A stretch of 64,000 bases of DNA from Xestospongia muta (Eukaryota; Porifera; Demospongiae; Haplosclerida; Petrosiidae). The DNA is taken from assembly GCA_963693285.1 (NCBI GenBank), contig OY848925.1, forward strand, positions 2,830,932 to 2,894,931, written 5' to 3'. Under the pieces are notes generated by a model. That model ran no database searches. It saw only the letters and a list, made by a program, of their open reading frames with translations, and was not told where the DNA came from. Below are positions 1-12,454 of this stretch, piece after piece. The translations under genes were made by a program, and so were the position numbers. Within the stretch, counting starts at the first letter, position 1. Each line of letters begins with the position of its first letter.

Positions 1-145
1 TTAGTATATTTAAGACACATAAACTTACTAAACTCTTTAGATCAGCTTATTTAACCAGTTTTAACAGTTAATTTCTAATATTTTTTAACTTTCAAAAAGC
101 TCTAAACTCTTTATTTTAGAGTTTTAACCTATTTACACTACTTTA
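1..145 (+). repeat. Reference satellite monomer (145 bp)
   Basis: First complete monomer, used here to set the phase. Landmarks by monomer position: TTAGTATATT 1-10; CTAAACTCTTTA 28-39, followed by GATCAGC (a DpnII/Sau3AI site, once per monomer); TTTAACCAGTTTT 50-62; a T-run 81-86; CTTTCAAAAAG 89-99; a second CTAAACTCTTTA 102-113; TTTTAACC 122-129; TTTAGACTAC 132-141. The common base is quoted where this copy differs, for example CACAT for CAGAT at 16-20. Successive copies shift reading frame because 145 is not a multiple of 3, so the many TAA and TAG triplets close every frame on both strands. Confidence 0.93.
104..124. other. Short inverted repeat in the monomer
   Basis: Positions 104-124 read AAACTCT, a 7-base loop TTATTTT, then AGAGTTT, giving perfect 7-bp arms. 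It recurs in most left-array monomers. It is broken in several common variants: CTCTAATCAC monomers lose the left arm, T-run/ATTG monomers lose the right arm, and the right array has AAACAGT in place of the left arm. The repeat is therefore real in sequence, but its uneven retention argues against a strictly required hairpin. Confidence 0.7.
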
Positions 146-869
146 TTAATATATTTAAGACAGATAAACTGAATAAACTCTTTAGATTCGCTTATTTCAC
201 CAGTTTTCACAGTTAATTTCTAATCTTTTTTAACTTTCAAAAAGCTCTAAACTCTTTATTTTAGAGTTTTAACCTATTTAGACTACTTTATTCCTATATT
301 TAAGACAGAATAACTTACTAAACTCTTTAGATCAGCTTATTTAACCAGTTCTCACAGTTAATTTCTAATCTTTTTTAACTTTCAAAAAGCTCTAAACTCT
401 TTATTTTAGAGTTTTAACCTATTTAGACTACTTTATTAGTATATTTAAGACAGATAAACTTACTAAACTATTTAGATCAGCTTATTTAACTAGTTTTCAC
501 AGTTAATTTATAATCTTTTTTAGCTTTCAAAAGCTCTAAACTCTTTATTTTAGAGTTTTAACCTATTTAGACTACTTTATTAGTATATTTAAGACAGATA
601 AACTTACTAAACTCTTTAGATCAGCTTATTTAACCAGTGTTCAGAGTTAATTTCTAATCTTTTTTAACTTTCAAAAAGCTCTAAACTCTTTATTTTAGAG
701 TTTTAACCTATTTAGACTACTTTATTAGTATATTTAAGACATATAAACTTACTAAACTCTTTAGATCAGCTTATTTAACCAGTTTTAACAGTTAATTTCT
801 AATTTTTTTTAACTTTCAAAAAGCTATAAACTCTTTATTTTAGAGTTTTAACCTATTTAGACTACTTTA

Positions 870-3800
870 TTAGTATATTTAAGACAGATAAACTTACTAA
901 ACTCTTTAGATCCGGTTATTTAACCAGTTTTCACAGTTAATTTCTAATCTTTTTTAACATTCAAAAAGCACTAAACTCTTTATTTTAGAGTTTTAACCTA
1001 TTTAGACTACTTTAATAGTATATTTAAGACAGATAAACTTACTAAACTCTTTAAATCAGCTTATTTAACCAGTTGTCACAGTTAATTTCTAATCTTTTTT
1101 AACTTTCAAAAAGCTCTAAACTCTTTATTTTAGAGTTTTAACCTATTTAGACTACCTTATTAGTATATTTAAGACAGATAAACTTACTAAACTCTTTAGA
1201 TCAGCTTATTTAACCAGTTTTCACAATTAATTTCTAATCTTTTTTAACTTTCAAAAAGCTCTAAACTCTTTATTTTAGAGTTTTAACCTATTTAGACTAC
1301 TTTATTCCTATATTTAAGACAGAATAACTTACTAAACTCTTTAGATCAGCTTATTTAACCAGTTTTCACAGTTAATTTCTAATCTTTTTTAACTTTCAAA
1401 AAGCTCTAAACTCTTTATTTTAGAGTTTTAACCTATTTAGACTACTTTATTAGTATATTTAAGACAGATAAACTTACTAAGCTCTTTAGATCAGCATATT
1501 TAACCAGTTTTTACAGTTAATTTCTAATCTTTTTTAACTTTCAAAAAGCTCTAATCACTTTATTTTAGAGTTTTAACCTATTTAGACTACTTTATTAGTA
1601 TATTTAAGACAGATAAACTTATTAAAGTCCTTAGATCTGGTTATTTAACACGTTTTCACAGTTAATTTCTAATCTTTTTTAACTTTCAAAAAGCTCTAAA
1701 CTCTTTATTCTAGAGGTTTAACCTATTTAGACTACGTTATTAGTATATTTAAGACAGATAAACTTACTAAACTCTTTAGATCAGCTTATTTAACCAGTTT
1801 TCACAGTTAATTTCTAATCTTTTTAACTTTTAAAAAGGTCTAAACTCTTTTTTTATTTTTTAACCTATTTAGACTACTTTCTTAGCATATTTAAGACAGA
1901 TAAACTTATTAAACTCTTTAGATTCGCTTATTTAACCAGTTTTCACAGATAATTTCTTATCTTTTTTAACTTTCGAAAAGCTCTAATGACTTTATTTTAG
2001 AGTTTTAACCTATTTAGACTACTTTATTAGTATATTTAAGACAGATAAACTTACTAAACTCTTTAGATCAGCTTATTTAACCAGTTTTCACAGTTAATTT
2101 CTAATCTTTTTTTACTTTCAAAAAGCTCTAAACTCTTTATTTTAGAGTTTTAACCTATTTAGACTACTTTATTAGTAAATTTCAGACAGATAAAATTACT
2201 AAGCTCTTTAGATCAGCCTATTTAACCAGTTTTCACAGTTAATTTCTAATCTTTTTGAACTTTCAAAAAGCTCTAAACTCTATATTTTAGAGCCTTAACC
2301 TATTTAGACTACTTTATTCCTATATTTAAGACAGAATAACTTACTAAACTCTTTAGATCAGCTTATTTAACCAGTTTTCACAGTTAATTTCTAATCTTTT
2401 TTAACTTTCAAAAAGCTCTAAACTCTTTATTTTAGAGTTTTAACCTATTTAGACTACTTTATTAGTAAATTTCAGACAGATAAACTTACTAAGCTCTTTA
2501 GATCAGCTTATTTAACCGGATTTCATAGTTAATTTCTAATCTTTTTTAACTTTCAAAAAGCTCTAAACTCTTTATTTTAGAGTTTTAACCTATTTAGACT
2601 ACTTTATTCCTATATTTATGACAGAATAACTTACTAAACTCTTTAGATCAGCTTATTTAACCAGTTTTCACTGGTAATTTCTAATCTTTTTTAACTTTCA
2701 AAATGCTCATATCACTTTATTTTAGAGCTTTAACCTATTTAGACTACTTTATTAGTATATTTAAGACAGATAAACTTACTAAACTCTTTAGATCAGCTTA
2801 TTTAACCAGTTTTCACAGTTAATTTCTAATCTTGTTTAACTTTCAAAAAGCTCTAAACTCTTTATTTTAGAGTTTTAACCTATTTAGACTACTTTATTAG
2901 TATATTTAAGACAGATAAACTTACTAAACTCTTTAGATCAGCTTATTTAATCAGTTTTCACAGTTAATTTCTAATCTTTTTTAACTTTCAAAAAGCTCTA
3001 AACTCTTTATTTTAGAGTTTTAACCTATTTAGACTACTTTATTAGTAAAATTCATACAGATAAACTTACTAAGCTCTTTAGATCAGCATATTTAACCAGT
3101 TTTCACAGTTAATTTCTAATCTTTTTTAACTTTCAAAAAGCTCTAAACTCTTTATTTTAGAGTTTTAACCTATTTAGACTACTTTATTCCTATATTTAAG
3201 ACAGAATAACTTACTAAACTCTTTAGATCCGCTTATTTAACCAGTTTTCACAATTAATTTCTAATCTTTTTTAACTTTCAAAAAGCTCTAATCACTTTAT
3301 TTTAGAGCTTTAACCTATTTAGACTACTTTATTAGTATATTTAAGACAGATAAACTTACTAAACTCTTTAGATCAGCTTGTTTAACCAGTTTTCACAGTT
3401 AATTTCTAATTTTTTTAACTTTCAAAAAGCTCTAAACTCTTTATTTTAGAGTTTTAACCTATTTAGATTACTTTATTAGTAAATTTCAGACAGATAAACT
3501 TACTAAGCTCTTTAGATCAGCTTGTTTAACCAGTTTTCACAGTTAATTTCTAATCTTTTTTAACTTTCAAAAAGCTCTAAACTCTTTATTTTAGAGTTTT
3601 AACCTATTTAGACTACTTTATTAGTATATTTAAGACATATAAACTTACTAAACTCTTTAGATCAGCTTATTTAACCAGTTTTCACAGTTAATTTCTAATC
3701 TTTTTTAACTTTCAAAAAGCTCTAAACTCTTTATTTTAAAGTTTTAACCTATTTAGACTACTTTATTAGTATATTTAAGACAGATAAACTTACTAAACTC

Positions 3801-4488
3801 TTTAGATCAGCTTATTTATACAGTTTTCACAGTTAATTTCTAATCTTTTTTAACTTTCAAAAAGCTCTAATCACTTTATTTTAGAGATTTAACCTTTTTA
3901 GACTACTTTATTAGTATATTTAAGACAGATAAACTTACTAAACTGTTTATATCAGCTTATTTAACCAGTTTTCACAGTTAATTTCTAATCTTTTTTAACT
4001 TTCCAAAAGCTCTTAACTCTTTATTTTAGAGTTTTAACCTATTTAGACTACTTTATTAGAATATTTAAGACAGATAAACTTACTAAATTCTTTACATCAG
4101 CTTATTTAACCAGTTTTCACAGTTAATTTCTACTCTTTTTTAACTTTCAAAAAGCTCTAAACTCTTTATTTTAGAGTTTAACCTATTTAGACTACTTTAT
4201 TAGTATATTTAAGACAGCTAAAATTACTAAACTCTTTAGATCAGCTTATTTGACCAGATTTCATAGTTAATTTCTAATCTTTTTTAACTTTCAAAAAGCT
4301 TTAAACTCTTTATTTTAGAGTTTTAACCTAGTTGACTACTTTATTAGTATATTTAAGACAGATTAAGTCACGAAATTCTTAAGATCAGCTTATTTAACCA
4401 GTTTTCACAGTTAATTTCTAATCTTTTTTAACTTTCAAAAAGCTCTAAACTCTTCATTTTAGAGTTTTAACCTATTTAGACTACTTTA
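870..4488 (+). repeat. 25-monomer block, copy 1
   Basis: Block of about 3.62 kb whose ordered series of rare variants returns 3,619 bp downstream. Shared markers, in order: GATCCGG (911 and 4,530), CTTTAATAG (1,010 and 4,629), ACTACCTTA (1,151 and 4,915), TTCTAGAGG with ACTACGTTA, CTTTCTTAGCATA, TTTCGAAAAG with CTCTAATGAC, ACCGGATTTCATAG, and CACTGGTAATT. The offset rises by one monomer between about 4.78 and 4.92 kb, where copy 2 has an extra monomer. It falls back to 3,620 near 6,082, where copy 2 lacks the monomer found at 2,317-2,461. Confidence 0.85.
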
Positions 4489-6226
4489 TTAGTATATTTA
4501 AGACAGAGAAACTTAATAAACTCTTTAGATCCGGTTATTTAACCAGTTTTCACAGTTAATTTCTAATCTTTTTTAACTTTCAAAAAGCTCTAAACTCTTT
4601 ATTTTAGAGTTTTAACCTATTTAGACTACTTTAATAGTACATTTAAGACAGATAAACTTACTAAACTCTTTAGATCAGCTTATTTAACCAGTTGTCACAG
4701 TTAATTTCTAATCTTTTTTCACTTTCAAAAAGCTCTAAACTCTTTATTTTAGAGTTTTAACCTATTTAGACTACTTTATTCCTATATTTAAGACAGATAA
4801 ACTTATGAAGGTCCTTAGATCTGCTTATTTAACCAGTTTTCACATTTAATTTCTACTCTTTTTTAACTTTCAAAAAGCTCTAAACTCTTTATTTTAGAGT
4901 TTTAACCTATTTAGACTACCTTATTAGTATATTTAAGACAGATAAACTTACTAAACTCTTTAGATCAGCTTATTTAACCAGTTTTCACAATTAATTTCTA
5001 ATCTTTTTTAACTTTCAAAAAGCTCTAAACTCTTTATTTTAGAGTTTTAACCTATTTAGACTACTTTATTCCTACATTTAAGACAGAATAACTTACTAAA
5101 CTCTTTAGATCAGCTTATTTAACCAGTTTTCACAGTTAATTTCTAATCTTTTTTAACTTTCAAAAAGCTCTAAACTCTTTATTTTAGAGTTTTAACCTAT
5201 TTAGACTACTTTATTAGTATATTTAAGACAGATAAACTTACTAAGCTCTTTAGATCAGCATATTTAACCAGTTTTCACAGTTAATTTCTAATCTTTTTTA
5301 ACTTTCATAAAGCTCTAATCACTTTATTTTAGAGTTTTAACCTATTTAGACTACTTTATTAGTATATTTAAGACAGATAAACTTATGAAAGTCCTTAGAT
5401 CTGCTTATTTAACAAGTTTTCACAGTTAATTTCTAATCTTTTTTAACTTTCAAAAAGCTCTAAACTCTTTATTCTAGAGGTTTAACCTATTTAGACTACG
5501 TTATTAGTATATTTAAGACAGATAAACTTACTAAACTCTTTAGATCAGCTTATTTAACCAGTTTTCACAGTTAATTTCTAATCTTTTTAACTTTCAAAAA
5601 GGTCTAAACTCTTTTTTTATTGTTTTAACCTATTTAGACTACTTTCTTAGCATATTTAAGACAGATAAACTTATTAAACTCTTTAGATTCGCTTATTTAA
5701 CCAGTTTTCACAGATAATTTCTAATCTGTTTTAACTTTCGAAAAGCTCTAATGACTTTATTTTAGAGTTTTAACCTATTTAGACTACTTTATTAGTATAT
5801 TTAAGACAGATAAACTTACTAAACTCTTTAGATCAGCTTATTTAACCAGTTTTCACAGTTAATTTCTAATCTTTTTTAACTTTCAAAAAGCTCTAAACTC
5901 TTTATTTTAGAGTTTTAACCTATTTAGACTACTTTATTAGTAAATTTCAGACAGATAAAATTACTAAGCTCTTTAGATCAGCCTATTTAACCAGTTTTCA
6001 CAGTTAATTTCTAATCTTTTTTAACTTTCAAAAAGCTCTAAACTCTTTATTTTAGAGTTTTAACCTATTTAGACTACTTTATTAGTAAATTTCAGACAGA
6101 TAAACTTACTAAGCTCTTTAGATCAGCTTATTTAACCGGATTTCATAGTTAATTTCTAATCTTTTTTAACTTTCAAAAAGCTCTAAACTCTTTATTTTAG
6201 AGTTTTAACCTATTTAGACTACTTTA

Positions 6227-6516
6227 TTCCTATATTTATGACAGAATAACTTACTAAACTCTTTAGATCAGCTTATTTAACCAGTTTTCACTGGTAATTT
6301 CTAATCTTTTTTAACTTTAAAAAAGGTCTAAACTCTTTATTTTAGAGTTTTAACCTATTTAGACTACTTTATTCCTATATTTATGACAGAATAACTTACT
6401 AAACTCTTTAGATCAGCTTATTTAACCAGTTTTCACTGGTAATTTCTAATCTTTTTTAACTTTCAAAATGCTCATATAACTTTATTTTAGAGCTTTAACC
6501 TATTTAGACTACTTTA
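6227..6516 (+). repeat. Single-monomer tandem duplication with a chimeric copy
   Basis: Two successive monomers, 6,227-6,371 and 6,372-6,516, share the rare head TTCCTATATTTATGAC and the rare CACTGGTAATT. In copy 1 of the larger block this head occurs once, at about 2,607. The tails differ: the first has TTAAAAAAGGTCTAAAC, while the second keeps the expected CAAAATGCTCATAT. The first is thus a hybrid between this monomer and a GGTCTAAAC-type monomer. Confidence 0.8.
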
Positions 6517-7964
6517 TTAGTATATTTAAGACAGATAAACTTACTAAACTCTTTAGATCAGCTTATTTAATCAGTTTTCACAGTTAATTTCTAATCTTTT
6601 TTAACTTTCAAAAAGCTCTAAACTCTTTATTTTAGAGTTTTAACCTATTTAGACTACTTTATTAGTAAAATTCATACAGATAAACTTACTAAGCTCTTTA
6701 GATCAGCATATTTAACCAGTTTTCACAGTTAATTTCTAATCTTTTTTAACTTTCAAAAAGCTCTAAACTCTTTATTTTAGAGTTTTAACCTATTTAGACT
6801 ACTTTATTCCTATATTTAATACAGAATAACTTACTAAACTCTTTAGATCCACTTATTTAACCAGTTTCACAATTAATTTCTAATCTTTTTTAACTTTCAA
6901 AAAGCTCTAATCACTTTATTTTAGAGCTTTAACCTATTTAGACTACTTTATTAGTATATTTAAGACAGATAAACTTACTAAACTCTTTAGATCAGCTTGT
7001 TAAACCAGTTTTCACAGTTAATTTCTAATTGTTTTAACTTTCAAAAAGCTCTAAACTCTTTATTTTAGAGTTTTAACCTATTTAGATTACTTTATTAGTA
7101 TATTTAAGACAGATAAACTTACTAAACTCTTTAGATCAGCTTATTTAACCAGTTTTCACAGTTAATTTCTAATCTTTTTTAACTTTCAAAAAGCTCTAAA
7201 CTCTTTATTTTAGAGTTTTAACCTATTTAGACTACTTTATTAGTATATTTAAGACATATAAACTTACTAAACTCTTTAGATCAGCTTATTTAACCAGATT
7301 TCACAGTTAATTTCTAATCTTTTTTAACTTTTAAAAAGCTCTAAACTCTTTATTTTAGAGTTTTAACCTATTTAGACTACTTTATTAGTATATGTAAGAC
7401 AGATAAACTTATTAAAGTACTTAGATCAGCTTATTTAACCAGTTTTCACAGTTAATTTATAATCTTTTTTAACTTTCAGAAAGCTCTAAACTCTTTATTT
7501 TTGAGTTTTAACCTATTTAGACTACTTTATTAGTATATTTAAGACAGATAAACTTACTAAACTCTTTAGATCAGCTTTTTAACCAGTTTTCACAGTTAAT
7601 TTCTAATCTTTTTTAACTTTCAAAAAGCTCTAAACTCTTTATTTTAGAGTTTTAACCTATTTAGACTACTTTATTAGTAAAATTCATACAGATAATCTTA
7701 CTAAGCTCTTTAGATCAGCATATTTAACCAGTTTTCACAGTTAATTTCTAATCTTTTTTAACTTTCAAAAAGCTCAAAACTCTTTATTTTTGAGTTTTAA
7801 CCTATTATAGACTACTTTATTCCTATATTTAAGACAGAATAACTTACTAAACTCTTTAGATCAGCTTATTTAACCAGTTTTCACAGTTAATTTCTAATCT
7901 TTTTTAACTTTCAAAAAGCTCTAATCACTTTATTTTAGAGCTTTAACCTATTTAGACTACTTTA

Positions 7965-8544
7965 TTAGTATATTTAAGACAGATAAACTTACTAAACTCT
8001 TTAGATCAGCTTATTTAACAAGTTTTCACAGTTAATTTCTAATCTTTTTTAACTTTCAAAAAGCTCTAAACTCTTTATTTTAGAGTTTTAACCTATTTAG
8101 ACTACTTTATTAGTATATTTAAGACAGATAAACTTACTAAACTCTTTAGATCAGCTTATTTAACAAGTTTTCACAGTTAATTTCTAATCTTTTTTAACTT
8201 TCAAAAAGCTCTAATCACTTTATTTTAGAGCTTTAACCTATTTAGACTACTTTATTAGTATATTTAAGACAGATAAACTTACTAAACTCTTTAGATCAGC
8301 TTATTTAACAAGTTTTCACAGTTAATTTCTAATCTTTTTTAACTTTCAAAAAGCTCTAAACTCTTTATTTTAGAGTTTTAACCTATTTAGACTACTTTAT
8401 TAGTATATTTAAGACAGATAAACTTACTAAACTCTTTAGATCAGCTTATTTAACAAGTTTTCACAGTTAATTTCTAATCTTTTTTAACTTTCAAAAAGCT
8501 CTAATCACTTTATTTTAGAGATTTAACCTTTTTAGACTACTTTA
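7965..8544 (+). repeat. Two-monomer (290-bp) higher-order repeat, 2 copies
   Basis: Monomer types alternate. One has CTCTAAACTC and AGAGTTTTAACC; the other has CTCTAATCAC and AGAGCTTTAACC, changing to AGAGATTTAACC at the last copy. All four monomers carry TTTAACAAGTTTT. CTAATCACTT falls at 7,921, 8,211 and 8,501, exactly 290 bp apart. It lies within the seven-monomer expansion of the preceding block. Confidence 0.88.
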
Positions 8545-9179
8545 TTAGTATATTTAAGACAGATAAACTTACTAAACTCTTTAGATCAGCTTATTTAACC
8601 AGTTTTCACAGTTAATTTCTAATCTTTTTTAACTTTCCAAAAGCTCTTAACTCTTTATTTTAGAGTTTTAACCTATTTAGACTACTTTATTAGAATATTT
8701 AAGACAGATAAACTTACTAAATTCTTTAGATCAGCTTATTTAACCAGTTTTCACAGTTAATTTGTACTCTTTTTTAACTTTCAAAAAGCTCTAAACTCTT
8801 TATTTTAGAGTTTTAACCTATTTAGACTACTTTATTAGTATATTTAAGACAGCTAAAATTACTAAACTCTTTAGATCAGCTTATTTAACCAGATTTCATA
8901 GTTAATTTCTAATCTTTTTTAACTTTCAAAAAGCTTTAAACTCTTTATTTTAGAGTTTTAACCTATTTAGACTACTTTATTAGTATATTTAAGACAGATT
9001 AAGTCACGAAATTCTTTAGATCAGCTTATTTAACCAGTTTTCACAGTTAATTTCTAATCTTTTTAAACTTTCAAAAAGCTCTAAACTCTTTATTTTAGAG
9101 TTTTAACCTATTTAGACTACTTTATTAGTATATTTAAGACAGATAAACTTAATAAACTCTTTAGATCATCTTATTTAAC

Positions 9180-11824
9180 CAGTTTTCACAGTTAATTTCT
9201 AATCTTTTTTAACTTTCAAAAAGCTCTAATCACTTTATTTTACAGTTTTAACCTATTTAGACTACTTTATTAGTATATTTAAGACAGATAAACTTACTAA
9301 ACTCTTTAGATCAGCTTATTTAACCAGTTTTCACAGTTAATTTCTAATCTTTTTTAACTTTCAAAAAGCTCTTAACTCTTTATTTTAGAGTTTTAACCTA
9401 TTTAGACTACTTTATTAGAATATTTAAGACAGATAAACTTACTAAATTCTTTAGATCAGTTTATTTAACCAGTTTTCACAGTTAATTTCTAATCTTTTTT
9501 AACTTTCAAAAAGCTCTAAACTCTTTATTTTAGAGTTTTAACCTATTTAGACTAGTTTATTAGTATATTTAAGACAGATAAACTTACTAAACTCTTTAGA
9601 TCAGCTTATTTAACCAGTTTTCACAGTTAATTTCTAATCTTTTTAAACTTTCAAAAAGCTCTAAACTCTTTATTTTAGAGTTTTAACCTATTTAGACTAC
9701 TGTATTAGTAAATTTCAGACAGATAAACTTACTAAGCTCTTTAGATCAGCATATTTAACCAGATTTCACAGTTAATTTCTAATCTTTTTAACTTTCAAAA
9801 AGCTCTAAACTCTTTATTTTAGAGTTTTAACCTATTTAGACTACTTTATTCCTATATTTAAAACAGAATAACTTACTAAACTCTTTAGATCAGCTTATTT
9901 AACCAGTTTTCACAGTTAATTTCTAATCTTTCTTAACTTTCAAAAAGCTCTAAACTCTTTATTTTAGAGTTTTAACCTATTTAGACTACTTTATTAGTAT
10001 ATTTAAGACATATAAACTTACTAAACTCTTTAGATCAGCTTATTTAACCAGTTTTTACAGTTAATTTCTAATATTTTTTAACTTTCAAAAAGGTCTAAAC
10101 TTTTTCTTTTAGTGTTTTCAGCTATTTACACTACTTTATTAGTATATTTAAGACAGATAAACTTACTAAACTCTTTAGATCAGCTTATTGAACCAGTTTT
10201 CACAGTTAATATCTAATTTTTTTTAACTTTCAAAAAGCTCTAAACTCTTTATTTTAGAGTTTTAACCTATTTAGACTACTTTATTAGTATATTTAAGACA
10301 GATAAACTTACTAAACTCTTTAGATTAGCTTATTTAACCAGTTTTCACAGTTAATTTCTAATCTTTTTTAACCTTCAAAAAGCTCTAATCACTTTATTTT
10401 ATAGTTTTAACCTGTTTAGACTACTTTATTAGTATATTTAAGACAGGTAAACTTACTAAACTCTTTAGATCAGCTTATTTAACCAGTTTTCACAGTTAAT
10501 TTCTAATCTTTTTTAACTTTCAAAAAGCTCTAATCACTTTATTTTACAGTTTTAACCTATTTAGACTACTTTATTAGTATATTTAAGACAGATAAACTTA
10601 CTAAACTCTTTAGATCAGCTTATTTAACCAGTTTTCACAGTTAATTTCTAATCTTTTTTAACTTTCAAAAAGCTCTTAACTCTTTATTTTAGAGTTTTAA
10701 CCTATTTAGACTACTTTATTAGAATATTTAAGACAGATAAACTTACTAAATTCTTTAGATCAGTTTATTTAACCAGTTTTCACAGTTAATTTCTAATCTT
10801 TTTTAACTTTCAAAAAGCTCTAAACTCTTTATTTTAGAGTTTTAACCTATTTAGACTAGTTTATTAGTATATTTAAGACAGATAAACTTACTAAACTCTT
10901 TAGATCAGCTTATTTAACCAGTTTTCACAGTTAATTTCTAATCTTTTTAAACTTTCAAAAAGCTCTAAACTCTTTATTTTAGAGTTTTAACCTATTTAGA
11001 CTACTGTATTATTAAATTTCAGACAGATAAACTTACTAAGCTCTTTAGATCAGCATATTTAACCAGATTTCACAGTTAATTTCTAATCTTTTTAACTTTC
11101 AAAAAGCTCTAAACTCTTTATTTTAGAGTTTTAACCTATTTAGACTACTTTATTCCTATATTTAAAACAGAATAACTTACTAAACTCTTTAGATCAGCTT
11201 ATTTAACCAGTTTTCACAGTTAATTTCTAATCTTTCTTAACTTTCAAAAAGCTCTAAACTCTTTATTTTAGAGTTTTAACCTATTTAGACTACTTTATTA
11301 GTATATTTAAGACATATAAACTTACTAAACTCTTTAGATCAGCTTATTTAACCAGTTTTTACAGTTAATTTCTAATATTTTTTAACTTTCAAAAAGGTCT
11401 AAACTTTTTCTTTTAGTGTTTTCAGCTATTTACACTACTTTATTAGTATATTTAAGACAGATAAACTTACTAAACTCTTTAGATCAGCTTATTGAACCAG
11501 TTTTCACAGTTAATATCTAATTTTTTTTAACTTTCAAAAAGCTCTAAACTCTTTATTTTAGAGTTTTAACCTATTTAGACTACTTTATTAGTATATTTAA
11601 GACAGATAAACTTACTAAACTCTTTAGATTAGCTTATTTAACCAGTTTTCACAGTTAATTTCTAATCTTTTTTAACCTTCAAAAAGCTCTAATCACTTTA
11701 TTTTATAGTTTTAACCTATTTAGACTACTTTATTAGTATATTTAAGACAGGTAAACTTACTAAACTCTTTAGATCAGCTTATTTAACCAGTTTTCACAGT
11801 TAATTTCTAATCTTTTTTAACTTT
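9180..11824 (+). repeat. 9-monomer (1,304-bp) tandem duplication
   Basis: The interval 9,180-10,520 repeats at 10,484-11,824. Ordered markers shared at a constant offset of 1,304: GACTAGTTTA (9,550 and 10,854), ACTACTGTATTA with an ATTTCAGAC head, TTCCTATATTTAAAACAG, CTTTCTTAAC, CTTTTTCTTTTAGTG with CAGCTATTTACAC, TTATTGAACC with TTAATATCTAAT, and ACAGGTAAAC. Only a few differences are visible, for example TATTAGTAAAT against TATTATTAAAT, so the duplication is fairly recent. Confidence 0.9.
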
Positions 11825-12454
11825 CAAAAATGTCTAATCACTTTTTTTATTGTTTTAACCTATTTAGACTACTTTATTAGTATATTTAAGACAGATAAAC
11901 TTACTAAACTCTTTAGATCCGCTTATTTAACCAGTTTTCACAGTTAATTTCTAATCTTTTTTAACTTTCAAAAAGCTCTAAACTCTTTATTTTAGAGTTT
12001 TAACCTATTTAGACTACTTTATTAGTATATTTAAGACAGATAGACTTACTAAACTCTTTAGATCAGCTTATTTAACCAGTTTTCACTTTTAATTTCTAAT
12101 CTTTTTTAACTTTCAAAAAGCTCTAAACTCTTTATTTTAGAGTTTTAACCTATTTAGACTACTTTATTAGTATATTTAAGACAGATAAACTTATAAAGTC
12201 CTTAGATCAGCTTATTTAACCAGTTTTCACAGTTAATTTCTAATCTTTTTTAACTTTCAAAAAGCTCTAAACTCTTTATTTTAGAGTTTAACCTATTCTG
12301 ACTACTTTATTCCTATATTTAAGACAGAATAACTTACTAAGCTCTTTAGATCAGCCTATTTAACCAGTTTTCACAGTTAATTTCTAATCTTTTTTAACTT
12401 TCAAAAAGCTCTAAACTCTTTATTTTAGAGTTTTAACCTATTTAGACTACTTTA

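Larger units (their letters stand above)
4489..9140 (+). repeat. 25-monomer block, copy 2, expanded to about 32 monomers
   Basis: It follows copy 1 directly. Markers of the first part of copy 1 (to about 3.76 kb) recur at an offset of about 3,620. Markers of the last part, such as TCCAAAAGCTCTTAAC, ACAGCTAAAATTAC (4,215 and 8,850) and GATTAAGTCACGAAATTC, recur at about 4,635. The difference is seven monomers, gained between about 7,385 and 8,545, an interval that includes the dimer repeat. This shows local expansion inside an already duplicated block. Confidence 0.8.

Noticed and set aside
104..124. Conserved hairpin with a required function
   Set aside because: The 7-bp arms are lost in common variants (CTCTAATCAC, T-run/ATTG) and in the whole right subfamily, with no compensating changes in the other arm.
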